Part shown: piece by piece, positions 1 through 7,799 of the stretch
Position numbering within the stretch: the stretch's first letter is position 1
Layout: every line of letters starts with the position of its first letter
From: Vibrio profundi
Lineage (GTDB): Bacteria > Pseudomonadota > Gammaproteobacteria > Enterobacterales > Vibrionaceae
Length of the DNA: 64,000 bases
Direction of reading: 5' to 3'
NCBI RefSeq assembly: GCF_005281835.1
Contig: NZ_RZIS01000005.1
Coordinates: 186,001 to 250,000 of the forward strand
The notes under the pieces: model-generated
What the model was told of the DNA's origin: nothing
The model's database searches: none
Seen by the model: only the letters and a program-made list of their open reading frames with translations
Made by a program: the position numbers and the translations under genes

Positions 1-285
1 GTGATCACAGGTGAAGGTCAAATGGACAATCAAACCTTGCAAGGCAAAACCCCATTTGGCATTGCAAAACGTGCCAAGGCGAAGTCGATTCCAGTCATTG
101 GTATAGCAGGCTCGTTAGGGACGGAAGTTGAAGACTTGTACAACACAATTGATAGCACTTTTGCCACTGTTCGCTCCCCACAAAGCCTTGAACAGGTGCT
201 GAGCGAAGCCAATAGCAACGTGACTCGAACCGCTAGAAACATCGCCGCGACCCTTAAGTTGGGTGCCACCATTAATACCAAGTAG
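1..285 (+). CDS. Glycerate kinase, C-terminal fragment (5' end outside window)
   Basis: The frame is open from base 1 and ends at a TAG at 283-285, so only the last 94 residues are present. The sequence starts with ITGEGQMDNQTLQGKTPFG, the conserved C-terminal block of the GarK/GlxK glycerate kinase family. This family phosphorylates glycerate with ATP in the cytoplasm to feed it into glycolysis. A short GIAGSLG stretch follows, as usual in the family. manA follows 74 bases downstream on the same strand. Whether it makes 2- or 3-phosphoglycerate cannot be told from this fragment. The GTG at base 1 is an internal codon, not a start. Confidence 0.85.
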   Translation: MITGEGQMDNQTLQGKTPFGIAKRAKAKSIPVIGIAGSLGTEVEDLYNTIDSTFATVRSPQSLEQVLSEANSNVTRTARNIAATLKLGATINTK

Positions 286-359
286 CTGACCGCATCTGGT
301 GGTTGCCGTGTCTGGTGATTACAGCGTTTAGTTACTTGTCAGTAATGCAAAGAAATATT

Positions 360-1547
360 ATGTCGTTATTTAAATTAGATAATGTGATTCAACATTACCC
401 ATGGGGCAGCAAGCAGTCTATTTCTGAACTGTTTGGTATTCAAAACCCTGATGCTCAACCTCAAGCAGAAATTTGGATGGGCGCACACCCGAGAGGCTGC
501 TCAAGAGTGGCGGAAACCGGGCAGTTGCTTTCTGACGTATTAAGTCAGAACAGCAAAGGAATGTTTGGGGAGTACACACAAGCAAGGTTTGGAGAATTGC
601 CATACTTGTTTAAAGTGTTGGCTGCAGAAACTCCGCTATCGATACAAGTGCACCCTAGTAAGAAGAAAGCTCAACTTGGCTTTGAACGAGAAAACCAATT
701 AGGCATTAGTCTTGATGCGTCTAATCGTAACTATAAAGATCCAAACCATAAGCCTGAGCTTGTTTACGCGCTTACTTTTTACAAAGCGATGAATGGCTTT
801 CGTCCGGTATCTCAAATTGTTGAGCTGTTTAAAGAAGCCGAAATTACGGTTATAGATACAGAAATTTCAGCTTTGGAAAGCAACCCAAACCGCAAAGGCT
901 TGAAAACGTTTTTTACCGCAGTAATGACTCTTGAAGGTGAACGTAAGCAGTTGGCCCTTGAGCAGTTGTATTCTGCTCATGAACGTAGGCCAAAAACCGC
1001 GATGGGGCGAGAAGCGTTGCAGTACAGCAAAGGTTTTAAACAGCACTACGCGGATGACATCGGTTTGTTTTCGCCACTGATGCTAAATACGGTCGAGCTT
1101 GCTCCGGGAGAAGCGATGTTTTTACACGCTGAAACGCCACATGCTTATATTGAGGGAACTGGACTGGAAATTATGGCGAATTCGGACAACGTATTACGCG
1201 CTGGCCTGACTCCAAAATTTATCGATGTCCCTGAGTTAATTGATAATACTCGTTTTGAAACCACGGATATAGAAGGCATTAAGCTCAAGCCCATCGTGAA
1301 AGAAGATAAACTGAGTTTCCCGATCCCGGTGGACGATTTCGGATTTGATATCTTGTCAGTTGATGAGTTCAGCAACCAGCAATATTTGCGCAGTGCAGAG
1401 ATCTTGTTCTGTGTCGATGGTGAGGTAACGATCTCTACCAATGAGCGTGAGTTAGTACTTCGTTCTGGGGAGTCGGTATTTATTAGCAACGATGCTGGTA
1501 TGTACAAATATCAAGGGAAGGGGATGCTCGCGAGGGCTTATAATTAA
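360..1547 (+). CDS. manA: Mannose-6-phosphate isomerase, class I
   Basis: A 395-residue type I phosphomannose isomerase, which interconverts mannose-6-phosphate and fructose-6-phosphate in the cytoplasm with a bound zinc. The N-terminus has the family's YPWGSK block, then AEIWMGAHPRG, the metal-site stretch IQVHPSK (near residue 97), HAETPHAY and the substrate-site stretch MANSDNVLRAGLTPK. The frame extends upstream to 303, but ATG 360 is chosen because the family starts at MSLFKLDNVIQHYPWGS and the extra residues are unlike any PMI. The ribosome site is weak (AAAGAAA). Length is normal for the family. It is followed by a convergent gene with a large hairpin between them. Confidence 0.93.
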   Translation: MSLFKLDNVIQHYPWGSKQSISELFGIQNPDAQPQAEIWMGAHPRGCSRVAETGQLLSDVLSQNSKGMFGEYTQARFGELPYLFKVLAAETPLSIQVHPSKKKAQLGFERENQLGISLDASNRNYKDPNHKPELVYALTFYKAMNGFRPVSQIVELFKEAEITVIDTEISALESNPNRKGLKTFFTAVMTLEGERKQLALEQLYSAHERRPKTAMGREALQYSKGFKQHYADDIGLFSPLMLNTVELAPGEAMFLHAETPHAYIEGTGLEIMANSDNVLRAGLTPKFIDVPELIDNTRFETTDIEGIKLKPIVKEDKLSFPIPVDDFGFDILSVDEFSNQQYLRSAEILFCVDGEVTISTNERELVLRSGESVFISNDAGMYKYQGKGMLARAYN

Positions 1548-1588
1548 CCTGATCGCGTAACGCATCATGTAAGAATATTCTTAATAAA

Positions 1589-1649
1589 ATTTAAGGCTGA
1601 TAACTTAACGAGTAGCTAAACAATATTCGCTAAGTGGTCAGCCTTAAAT
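1589..1649. repeat. Large imperfect inverted repeat between convergent genes
   Basis: Two 23-base arms (1589-1611 and 1627-1649) match at 20 of 23 positions around a 15-base loop. The outer 12 bases (ATTTAAGGCTGA) pair perfectly. It lies between the ends of manA and the convergent membrane-protein gene. It may act as a bidirectional terminator, with a T-rich tail (AAATTTTATT) on the minus strand only, or be a remnant of a small repeated element. A separate 12-base palindrome AAGAATATTCTT sits just before it at 1571-1582. Confidence 0.6.
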
Positions 1650-1689
1650 CTATGTGCTGCGACAGCCCATGCGTGGTGCCGTTATATCG

Positions 1690-2610
1690 CTAGCCCGTGG
1701 TGTCCTGCTTCAACTCATTAGAAAGAATCGTTTTCTCCTGACTTTCCCTGACTGAATTGCTCGCTTCATAACCGCCAAACTGTAGAAAATCGCTTTTCCA
1801 CTTCACCCCGTCTTTACAAACCGTTTGAACTTCTTTAACCAACGCTGAATACGCAGTGTGAGTTGGGCGACTTAGTATTTCGACATCTCTATCGAATAGA
1901 GGGCATGCCGCGTCATTTCCTGGGTTGGCGATTGTCTTGATTAACGAGGGTGTTAGAAAACCGTCATAAAGGTAAGCATTAACCTCACACAGGTTTTCCG
2001 TTAGACAAGAACGATGAAAACCTAAAAGGGTTTTAGGTTCTACCACTTTATTTTCTCCAGCCGTCCAAATAATGGTACAAGCGGAGTAGCAATATTGCCC
2101 ATAAGCGGTAGTCGTTAAGCCTTTATCTTGAAGTCGCCACTTTATGTAAGCGGCCGAAGTCGTGTTTCCTCCTGGGCCTGTTACCCGTACTTCGTCAATT
2201 GTTTGTGTCGCGAGTTGATATTCCATGGATACCACAGTGGTAAGCGTCACATAGCCATTGTCAAAGGTAAGTGTGCTACCAGTTGTGCTTGCAAGTTGAC
2301 TACGATTTCCTTCTCCAAGCGCATGCCAGTGACTTGCCACAACCAGTATGGCTGACGCGCTAATGATCACTACGCCTGCTCCGATGGCAGAATTGAAATG
2401 CTTGGTCGGAATTGTGAATAGACATTTTGCATAAATTAGGGTCGTCACAACAACTGTCACTATCAGCAATAAACGAATACCGGTTTCGTGCCATGCTTCA
2501 CCAGATATAGTCTCATGGATATTTGTAATTATGAGGAAAAGTAGTAGGGCGAAGAGTGCCAAAATGACAGCGGTGTAAAATATGCGAATAAGTATCGACT
2601 TCAAAATCAT
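1690..2610 (-). CDS. Membrane protein with a C-terminal ClpP-like (COG3904-type) domain
   Basis: A 306-residue protein. Three hydrophobic segments (about residues 9-29, 44-66 and 76-94) are followed by a soluble domain. That domain has the layout of ClpP/crotonase-fold serine hydrolases of the COG3904 'predicted periplasmic protein' type: a GPGG turn near residue 146, then GQYCYSACTIIW with Ser176 at the nucleophile position, then LGFHR with His199 at the general-base position. What is seen is the motif spacing; proteolysis is an inference, and no substrate can be named. The C-terminal 100 residues hold several cysteines (Cys203, Cys208 and later ones), consistent with an oxidising compartment. 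The gene stands alone, facing manA. Confidence 0.7.
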   Translation of the reverse strand: MILKSILIRIFYTAVILALFALLLFLIITNIHETISGEAWHETGIRLLLIVTVVVTTLIYAKCLFTIPTKHFNSAIGAGVVIISASAILVVASHWHALGEGNRSQLASTTGSTLTFDNGYVTLTTVVSMEYQLATQTIDEVRVTGPGGNTTSAAYIKWRLQDKGLTTTAYGQYCYSACTIIWTAGENKVVEPKTLLGFHRSCLTENLCEVNAYLYDGFLTPSLIKTIANPGNDAACPLFDRDVEILSRPTHTAYSALVKEVQTVCKDGVKWKSDFLQFGGYEASNSVRESQEKTILSNELKQDTTG

Positions 2611-2892
2611 TCCTTTCTAAAAATGGCAATCATATCGATTGAGCCAAATGCCAAATCTAATGCGTCAATAAATATCTGTAAAGTATCATTCTAGCTTATT
2701 GGTGGGGCCTGGTTCTCCGTCTTCCTATCAACTAGCGTAATTACGTTTTCCAATTTAGCTTTGTCATGATTTATCGTGCTCTAGCATAGAGCAGACGCTG
2801 GAATGGTTCGTTTTGTTAGGCTTTTCCTTTCTTACTAAGTGGTTCACCAAAGTACTTTGTTATTTGAACCATAAACTATTTATCAGAAAGAG
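2611..2892. other. Intergenic region between divergent genes
   Basis: About 280 bases between the divergent ClpP-like gene and the sigma-factor promoter. It is AT-rich and I see no ORF with a ribosome site, no clear hairpin and no repeat. It must hold the promoter of the leftward gene, but none stands out. Confidence 0.4.
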
Positions 2893-2922
2893 TGATCCAT
2901 TTTTTATCTGTAGGCGTATTGG
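2893..2922 (+). promoter_or_regulatory. Predicted ECF (RpoE/ChrR-type) sigma promoter
   Basis: TGATCC at 2893-2898, an 18-base spacer, then TATTGG at 2917-2922. As I recall, the promoter of the RpoE-ChrR group from Rhodobacter is TGATCC, 18-19 bases, then a TA-rich -10. The site lies about 30 bases upstream of the sigma gene start, fitting autoregulation. Confidence 0.75.
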
Positions 2923-2964
2923 GCTATAAGTAATAAATATGGTTGGTTTGATATGCAGGTAAGC

Positions 2965-3579
2965 ATGAATAATTTTGGGGATGGCAAGTGCGGCCCAATT
3001 CGAGTTGACCCACAAGTACCCTTAGAACTATCTGACTGGCTTTTCTTAGTTGCCAGTGATCGAGACAAACACGCTTTTACTCAGCTGTTTAAGTTTTTTG
3101 CTCCCAAAATCAGACGTTTTGGTGTGAAAAAACTGAATGATGAAGCGATGGCCAACGAGTTGGTTCAAGAAACCATGGCCAGCGTTTGGAAAAAGGCGCA
3201 CCTTTATAACCCGAGCAAGGGAGCTGCCACGACTTGGGTTTATACCGTAATGAGAAATACTTGTTTTGACATGCTGAGAAAAAGTAGCTCAAACCCTACG
3301 CTACTAGCGGATGACATTTGGCCAGTGGAAGGCAGTTGTACAGAGGCAGCAATTCAAGATGAAGATTTTAAAGATCACCTGATGAATAAGGCTGTTTTAC
3401 AGCATATTGAAAGGTTATCTAGGGCTCAACAAACGATCGTTAAAGGCATCTACTTTCAAGACCTATCTCAAGAACAGCTTGCTAAGCAGCTTAATATTCC
3501 AATAGGAACGGTTAAGTCTCGCCTTAGATTAGCCCTGAAACACTTACAGCAACAAATGGGAGGGCTACGTCATGATTAA
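2965..3579 (+). CDS. rpoE: ECF sigma factor, RpoE/ChrR group (singlet-oxygen response)
   Basis: A sigma-70 family protein of about 204 residues with only the two ECF domains. Region 2 contains ELVQETMASVWKKA and the DNA-melting stretch ATTWVYTVMRNTCFDMLRK. Region 4 is a C-terminal helix-turn-helix with IPIGTVKSRLRLALKHL. The following gene encodes a ChrR-type zinc anti-sigma, which places it in the ECF group that answers singlet oxygen and organic hydroperoxides. ATG 2965 is preferred because AGG lies 5 bases upstream. ATG 2953, four codons earlier, lacks a clear ribosome site. It is expected to transcribe its own operon from the TGATCC promoter in front. The symbol follows the Rhodobacter name; this is not the envelope-stress RpoE/RseA pair. 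Confidence 0.9.
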   Translation: MNNFGDGKCGPIRVDPQVPLELSDWLFLVASDRDKHAFTQLFKFFAPKIRRFGVKKLNDEAMANELVQETMASVWKKAHLYNPSKGAATTWVYTVMRNTCFDMLRKSSSNPTLLADDIWPVEGSCTEAAIQDEDFKDHLMNKAVLQHIERLSRAQQTIVKGIYFQDLSQEQLAKQLNIPIGTVKSRLRLALKHLQQQMGGLRHD

Positions 3580-4261
3580 ATACCATCCTGATCCGGCTGT
3601 ATTAAAAGACTTTGTAGACGGTGAATTAAGCCCATCCGTTTCGATTCTGGTGTCTAGCCATATTGAAATGTGTAGCGAATGTCAGAAAAGGGTTGAAGAG
3701 CTCACAGAGGTTGCTTCTACGCATTGCTTTAGTGAGGGTAATCAAATTGATGATCCAGATTGGTTTGAAAACACATATGACTATTCTAGCCAAGACTCGG
3801 ATTTAGCCATGATTGATGCCATTACCTCACAGCCAAGCGAGCCAGAATTTGTGTCCCCACAAACGATTACTGAAATTGACTTGGGGGGAGAGAGGATCTC
3901 ACTACCAAGGGCGATGAAATCTATATCGTTGAAAGAGTGGCAGCGCATGGGGAAAATCTCGCGATCGCGTCTCGATTTCCAAGATGAACAGCGAAAAATG
4001 AGTTTACTGCATATTGCTGAAGGGGGAAGTGTTCCTACTCATACCCATAAAGGCTTTGAAATTACCTTGTTGCTTCAAGGAAGCTTTGAAGACGAGTTAG
4101 GCCATTATTCAGCGGGCGACTTCTTGTGGCTGGATAACGAGCATACCCATCAACCTGTCAGCCATGAAGGTTGTGTTTGCCTTACGGTTTCTAGTGATGC
4201 GATGCAATTTACACAAGGCCTTACGCAAATACTTAACCCGTTGGGGAAGTTTATCTACTAA
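3572..4261 (+). CDS. chrR: ChrR-type zinc anti-sigma factor with cupin domain
   Basis: A 229-residue protein that overlaps the end of the sigma gene by 8 bases, so the two are translationally coupled. The N-terminal anti-sigma domain carries the zinc ligands His5, His30, Cys34 and Cys37 (HIEMCSEC). The C-terminal domain is a cupin with HTHKGFE (His157, His159, Glu163) and His191/His193. In R. sphaeroides the N-terminal domain binds the sigma factor and the cupin domain is needed for release on singlet oxygen. All the expected metal ligands appear intact, so it should be a functional sensor. It acts in the cytoplasm. Confidence 0.92.
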   Translation: MIKYHPDPAVLKDFVDGELSPSVSILVSSHIEMCSECQKRVEELTEVASTHCFSEGNQIDDPDWFENTYDYSSQDSDLAMIDAITSQPSEPEFVSPQTITEIDLGGERISLPRAMKSISLKEWQRMGKISRSRLDFQDEQRKMSLLHIAEGGSVPTHTHKGFEITLLLQGSFEDELGHYSAGDFLWLDNEHTHQPVSHEGCVCLTVSSDAMQFTQGLTQILNPLGKFIY

Positions 4262-4299
4262 TGGATGAGATTCGATTAGAAAGATGATGAGGAGTCCTC

Positions 4300-5247
4300 A
4301 TGGAACAAAAACTAAAAATAGGGATTAGCGCATGTGTACTCGGACAAAAGGTTCGATTTGACGGGGGACACAAAAGGTCAGGGTTTTGTACTGAAGAACT
4401 TCAAGAGTTTGCTGATTTTAAACCAATTTGCCCTGAAGTTGGTGTTGGGTTGCCGGTACCAAGACCAACGATACGCCAAATAAAAACAGGCGATGTTATT
4501 ACCGTATCAAGACCCGACGGAACAGGTGATGTAACCCAAGCATTAACGGATTTCGGCAAAAAGATATCCCAAACTGAAACTGACTTAAGTGGCTTTATCT
4601 TTTGTGCCATGAGCCCAAGTTGTGGAATGGAGCGAGTTAAAGTGCATTACGAGCATGGCAAAGGATCGATATCCAACGGTGTCGGTTTGTTCGCTAAGCA
4701 GATCATGGAAGGTAATCCGTGCCTACCCGTCGAAGAGAGCGGTCGGCTTAATGATCCCATTCTCAGGGAAAACTTTATTACGCGGGTATTTACGTACCAT
4801 AAATGGCTGGTGTTAAAAGAAAAAGGATTAACAAAACACGCGCTAATTCAGTTTCACAGTGCCAATAAGTACCTCGTAATGAGCCATCATGTAGAAAGCT
4901 ATAAAGCGTTAGGTAAATTATTAGGGGAAACTAACCAACTTACTATTGATGAGCTTGGTGAGCAGTACATTAACGGCTTAATGCAGGCTTTGCAGCACTT
5001 GGCGACGCGCCGTTCTCACACAAATACTCTGCAACATATCCAGGGCTATTTTAAGCGCAACCTGACTAAGAGTATGCGAGAGGAGCTAACCAGTGAGATA
5101 TCCGCTTATCGTTCGGGGTTAACACCATTGCTCGTACCACTGACCCTTATTAACCATCATTTGAGAGAGTTTCCGAATGAATACTTAAATACTCAGGTGT
5201 ATTTAAACCCTCATCCAAAATCACTTCGATTAAGGTACGGATATTGA
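4300..5247 (+). CDS. YbgA-like protein: DUF523 (TudS-like) plus DUF1722
   Basis: A 315-residue two-domain protein. The N-terminal half (about 1-150) is DUF523, with Cys12 (GISACVLG), Cys44 (ICPEVGVGLPVPR) and Cys108 (SPSCGMERV). These three spaced cysteines match the iron-sulfur ligands of thiouracil desulfidase TudS as I recall them. The C-terminal half (about 190-305) is DUF1722, with KYLVMSHH and GYFKRNL. The ribosome site GATGAGGAG is good, 38 bases after chrR. ybgA next to a photolyase gene is a recurring arrangement (E. coli ybgA-phrB). A role in removing damaged or thiolated bases is an inference. The stop overlaps the photolyase start. Confidence 0.85.
   Translation: MEQKLKIGISACVLGQKVRFDGGHKRSGFCTEELQEFADFKPICPEVGVGLPVPRPTIRQIKTGDVITVSRPDGTGDVTQALTDFGKKISQTETDLSGFIFCAMSPSCGMERVKVHYEHGKGSISNGVGLFAKQIMEGNPCLPVEESGRLNDPILRENFITRVFTYHKWLVLKEKGLTKHALIQFHSANKYLVMSHHVESYKALGKLLGETNQLTIDELGEQYINGLMQALQHLATRRSHTNTLQHIQGYFKRNLTKSMREELTSEISAYRSGLTPLLVPLTLINHHLREFPNEYLNTQVYLNPHPKSLRLRYGY
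4752..4781 (+). promoter_or_regulatory. Possible internal ECF promoter inside the ybgA-like gene
   Basis: TGATCC at 4752-4757, an 18-base spacer, then TATTAC at 4776-4781: the same layout as the operon promoter at 2893. It would transcribe the photolyase and later genes. The hexamer here encodes part of Asn-Asp-Pro, so chance is a real alternative. Confidence 0.3.
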
Positions 5248-6647
5248 AAACATTATTATGGCTAAGGCGCGATCTTAGAATTCATGATAATCCAGCCTTG
5301 GCAGAGGCAATGAAAGTTGGCGTTAAAGACGCCGTATATATTTCCACTCCACATCAGTGGAGTGAACATCATGTTTCGCCTTGGCAAGTGGATCTGTTAG
5401 AAAGACATTTATTTGCAATGAAACAATGGCTTGCAGAGTTAGGAATCCACTTAGAGCATGTGCGTTCAGAGCGGTTTTCTGATCAAATCGAAATCTTAAA
5501 GCGATATGACTGCAAGCATATATTTGCTAACAGCGAGCCCGAGCTGAATGAAATACGTCGCGACAAAGCTTTGATAGAGTCTGGGATCAATTTGCATCTG
5601 TTCCACGCTGATACGGTAGTGCCTAAAGGCGCGCTGCTCAATAAGCAGGGGTCGATGTTCCAAGTCTTCACGCCATTTAAGGCTAAGTGGCTAGATTATG
5701 TAAGACAGTTTGGGGTCGAGTGCTACGCCACCCCCAAACCTAGTGTTGAAAGCCATGCAAATCACCAGAACGATGAAAAGAGCGAAGCACAGTCACGGCA
5801 AGCGTTTAACTTTCACTACCCCAAATCTGACTCGTCCAAATGGCCTTTGAGCGATGAGGTAATGACTAACGTTATTCCTCATTTTTTGAATGAAAAAATC
5901 AACGATTACAGTGATTGCAGGGATATACCTTCAGTAAAAGGAACGTCGGGGCTCTCACCTTATTTGGCTATTGGTGCCATCAGTTCGCGGTGGTTGGCCA
6001 CTCAGCTTATTCAGCAATACCCTAATGTGATTTTTGATATGACTCATCCGGCTTTTAGCTGGCTCAATGAATTGATATGGCGAGATTTCTATAAGCACCA
6101 ATTGCATCATTTTCCTGAGCTTTCAAAAGGTGTTGATTATCATAAAAAATACCAGCGTTTACAGTGGTTCAATGATAAAGACAGCTTTCAAGCTTGGTGC
6201 AATGGAACAACAGGTTACCCAATTGTCGATGCTGCAATGAGACAGCTGAAAACAACAGGCTGGATGCACAATCGATTACGGATGATTGTAGCCAGTTTCT
6301 TAACCAAGCATTTATTGATTGACTGGAGATGGGGAGAACAGTTTTTTATGTCGCACCTGATCGATGGAGATTTGAGTGCCAATAACGGCGGGTGGCAGTG
6401 GGCATCTGGCACTGGTTGTGACGCTCAACCTTACTTTCGAATATTTAATCCCATCACTCAGAGTAAAAAGTTTGATCCAAATGGCGACTTCATACGTAGA
6501 TATATACCAGAGCTTAAGAATGTGCCCGACAAAGATATTCACTTCCCTCATGACTATCTGGTTCAGCACCCCAGTACTGCGAGTTACTGGCCTCCGATAG
6601 TTGAGCACAAGTTCGCGCGTTTGAGGGCTCTAGATTTCTATAAATAG
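5244..6647 (+). CDS. phrB: Deoxyribodipyrimidine photolyase (CPD, class I)
   Basis: A 467-residue cryptochrome/photolyase family enzyme that repairs UV pyrimidine dimers using FAD and blue light. The N-terminal antenna domain starts LLWLRRDLRIHDNPAL. The FAD domain carries WLNELIWRDFYKHQL, GYPIVDAAMRQLKTTGWMHN (near residues 325-344), RLRMIVASFL, DGDLSANNGGWQWASGTG and a C-terminal FNPITQSKKFDP. The likely start is TTG 5244, which overlaps the previous TGA, with an AAGG-type ribosome site; no in-frame ATG precedes the conserved block. Photolyase is a core member of the RpoE-ChrR regulon in other bacteria, which fits this operon. Confidence 0.95.
   Translation: MKTLLWLRRDLRIHDNPALAEAMKVGVKDAVYISTPHQWSEHHVSPWQVDLLERHLFAMKQWLAELGIHLEHVRSERFSDQIEILKRYDCKHIFANSEPELNEIRRDKALIESGINLHLFHADTVVPKGALLNKQGSMFQVFTPFKAKWLDYVRQFGVECYATPKPSVESHANHQNDEKSEAQSRQAFNFHYPKSDSSKWPLSDEVMTNVIPHFLNEKINDYSDCRDIPSVKGTSGLSPYLAIGAISSRWLATQLIQQYPNVIFDMTHPAFSWLNELIWRDFYKHQLHHFPELSKGVDYHKKYQRLQWFNDKDSFQAWCNGTTGYPIVDAAMRQLKTTGWMHNRLRMIVASFLTKHLLIDWRWGEQFFMSHLIDGDLSANNGGWQWASGTGCDAQPYFRIFNPITQSKKFDPNGDFIRRYIPELKNVPDKDIHFPHDYLVQHPSTASYWPPIVEHKFARLRALDFYK
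6473..6502 (+). promoter_or_regulatory. Possible internal ECF promoter at the end of phrB
   Basis: TGATCC at 6473-6478, an 18-base spacer, then TAGATA at 6497-6502. It lies about 155 bases before the NTF2-like gene and could raise expression of the downstream lipid genes. The hexamer is part of a Phe-Asp-Pro codon run, so coincidence cannot be excluded. Confidence 0.35.
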
Positions 6648-6657
6648 AGAGGAAAAT

Positions 6658-7092
6658 ATGAAAGATGCATTTTGGGTAGAGAGATTTGTTCAAGCCTACA
6701 GCCAGCTAGGAACAGATAATCTGCACTTACTAAAAGATGTCTATCACGCAAACGTCGTATTTTGCGATCCAATGCATCGAGTAGAGGGTATTTGGGCGCT
6801 TCTTGATTATTTCGACCATATGTATAGCCACGTTACACGTTGTGATTTTGATATTGAGCGTGTCTTTCATGATGGCGATCAAGCCGCTGTTTACTGGACA
6901 ATGACCTATGAACATGAGCGATTAAATGGCAAGCAACCCATTGAGGTTCAGGGGCATTCTCACATCAGAATGAAAGATGACAGAGTAGTGTTTCATCGCG
7001 ATTATCTTGATGTGGGCGCTATGTTATATGAACACATACCGCTTATTGGCTCCGTTGTTAAGACAATTAAACGAAGAGCGAGCCAAGTATGA
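6658..7092 (+). CDS. NTF2/SnoaL-like small protein
   Basis: A 144-residue protein with the look of the NTF2-like cone fold: an N-terminal helix pair, then FCDPMHRVEGIWALLDYFDHMY, which is the usual pocket-forming stretch, and a C-terminal strand set (VQGHSHIRMKDDRVVFHRDYLD). There is no signal peptide. Such proteins bind small hydrophobic ligands or act as isomerases or hydratases; the substrate here is unknown. The ribosome site AGAGAGGAAAAT is good. It sits 10 bases after phrB and overlaps the next gene by 4 bases, as in other RpoE-ChrR clusters, where it accompanies an SDR. Confidence 0.8.
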   Translation: MKDAFWVERFVQAYSQLGTDNLHLLKDVYHANVVFCDPMHRVEGIWALLDYFDHMYSHVTRCDFDIERVFHDGDQAAVYWTMTYEHERLNGKQPIEVQGHSHIRMKDDRVVFHRDYLDVGAMLYEHIPLIGSVVKTIKRRASQV

Positions 7093-7799
7093 AAGTGATG
7101 ATTACTGGAGCAACTTCAGGGATTGGTAAGGAGCTTTCATTGCTCTATGCAGACAGCGGAGCCGAAGTTATTGCTTGTGGCAGAAATACGGAAAAATTGA
7201 CCCAATTGGCCAGCCAAAGTAGCAAGATTTCTCCTCTCTGCTTCGAACTGACTGACTTCTCTCAATACCCCGAGGTTGACGATGACATTGACCTTCTGAT
7301 TTTTAACGCCGGCGATTGCCAATATATCGATAACCCGGTTGAATTCGATGGCTCTCTGTTTGAAAAAATCATCAATATTAACCTTATCTCTATAGGGCAT
7401 GGCCTTGAGCGTTGGCTTAAGAGCATAAGAAAAGGTGGAAGAGTGGTGTTTGTAAGTTCGAGTGCGAGCTTATTACCTCTCCCAAGAGCGGAAGCTTATG
7501 GCGCGTCAAAATCGGCCGTCACTTACCTAGCTAAAACGTTGTCGGTCACTTTACATCAATACGGAATTGGCGTGACAGTGGTGCACCCTGGCTTTGTCGA
7601 TACGCCTTTAACTCAGCGCAATAATTTTCCGATGCCTATGCTCATCAGCGCAAAGCAAGCTGCAGAAAAGATGCAGAGAGGAATTGCTAAAGGTAAATCA
7701 GAGATAAGCTTTCCGATGTCGTTTGTCGCTGTGTTGAAATGTTTAAGCTGGTTACCAAATTCACTCTGGTTAAAAATCGCGACAAGGATGACCTCATAA
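7089..7799 (+). CDS. Short-chain dehydrogenase/reductase
   Basis: A 236-residue SDR. The cofactor motif TGATSGIG is near residue 6, the NAG motif is FNAGD near residue 75, the catalytic Ser lies in VVFVSSSAS, and the YGASK motif gives Tyr and Lys. The family reduces or oxidises carbonyl/alcohol groups with NAD(P)H in the cytoplasm. Its ATG overlaps the previous stop (ATGA), and its own stop shares a base with the next start (TAATG), so it is tightly coupled. The substrate is unknown; its place among fatty-acid modifying genes suggests a lipid-derived carbonyl, which is an inference. Confidence 0.9.
   Translation: MKVMITGATSGIGKELSLLYADSGAEVIACGRNTEKLTQLASQSSKISPLCFELTDFSQYPEVDDDIDLLIFNAGDCQYIDNPVEFDGSLFEKIININLISIGHGLERWLKSIRKGGRVVFVSSSASLLPLPRAEAYGASKSAVTYLAKTLSVTLHQYGIGVTVVHPGFVDTPLTQRNNFPMPMLISAKQAAEKMQRGIAKGKSEISFPMSFVAVLKCLSWLPNSLWLKIATRMTS

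Noticed and set aside
1145..1507. 120-codon frame antisense to manA
   Set aside because: manA motifs cover the region; no start signal on the opposite strand.
1589..1649. Integron attC site
   Set aside because: The arms lack the RYYYAAC and GTTRRRY core sites, there is no second copy in the window, and the neighbouring genes are ordinary chromosomal genes.
3589..3756. Two further TGATCC hexamers in chrR (3589 and 3751)
   Set aside because: Neither has a TA-rich -10 at 18 bases; both come from Asp-Pro codons.
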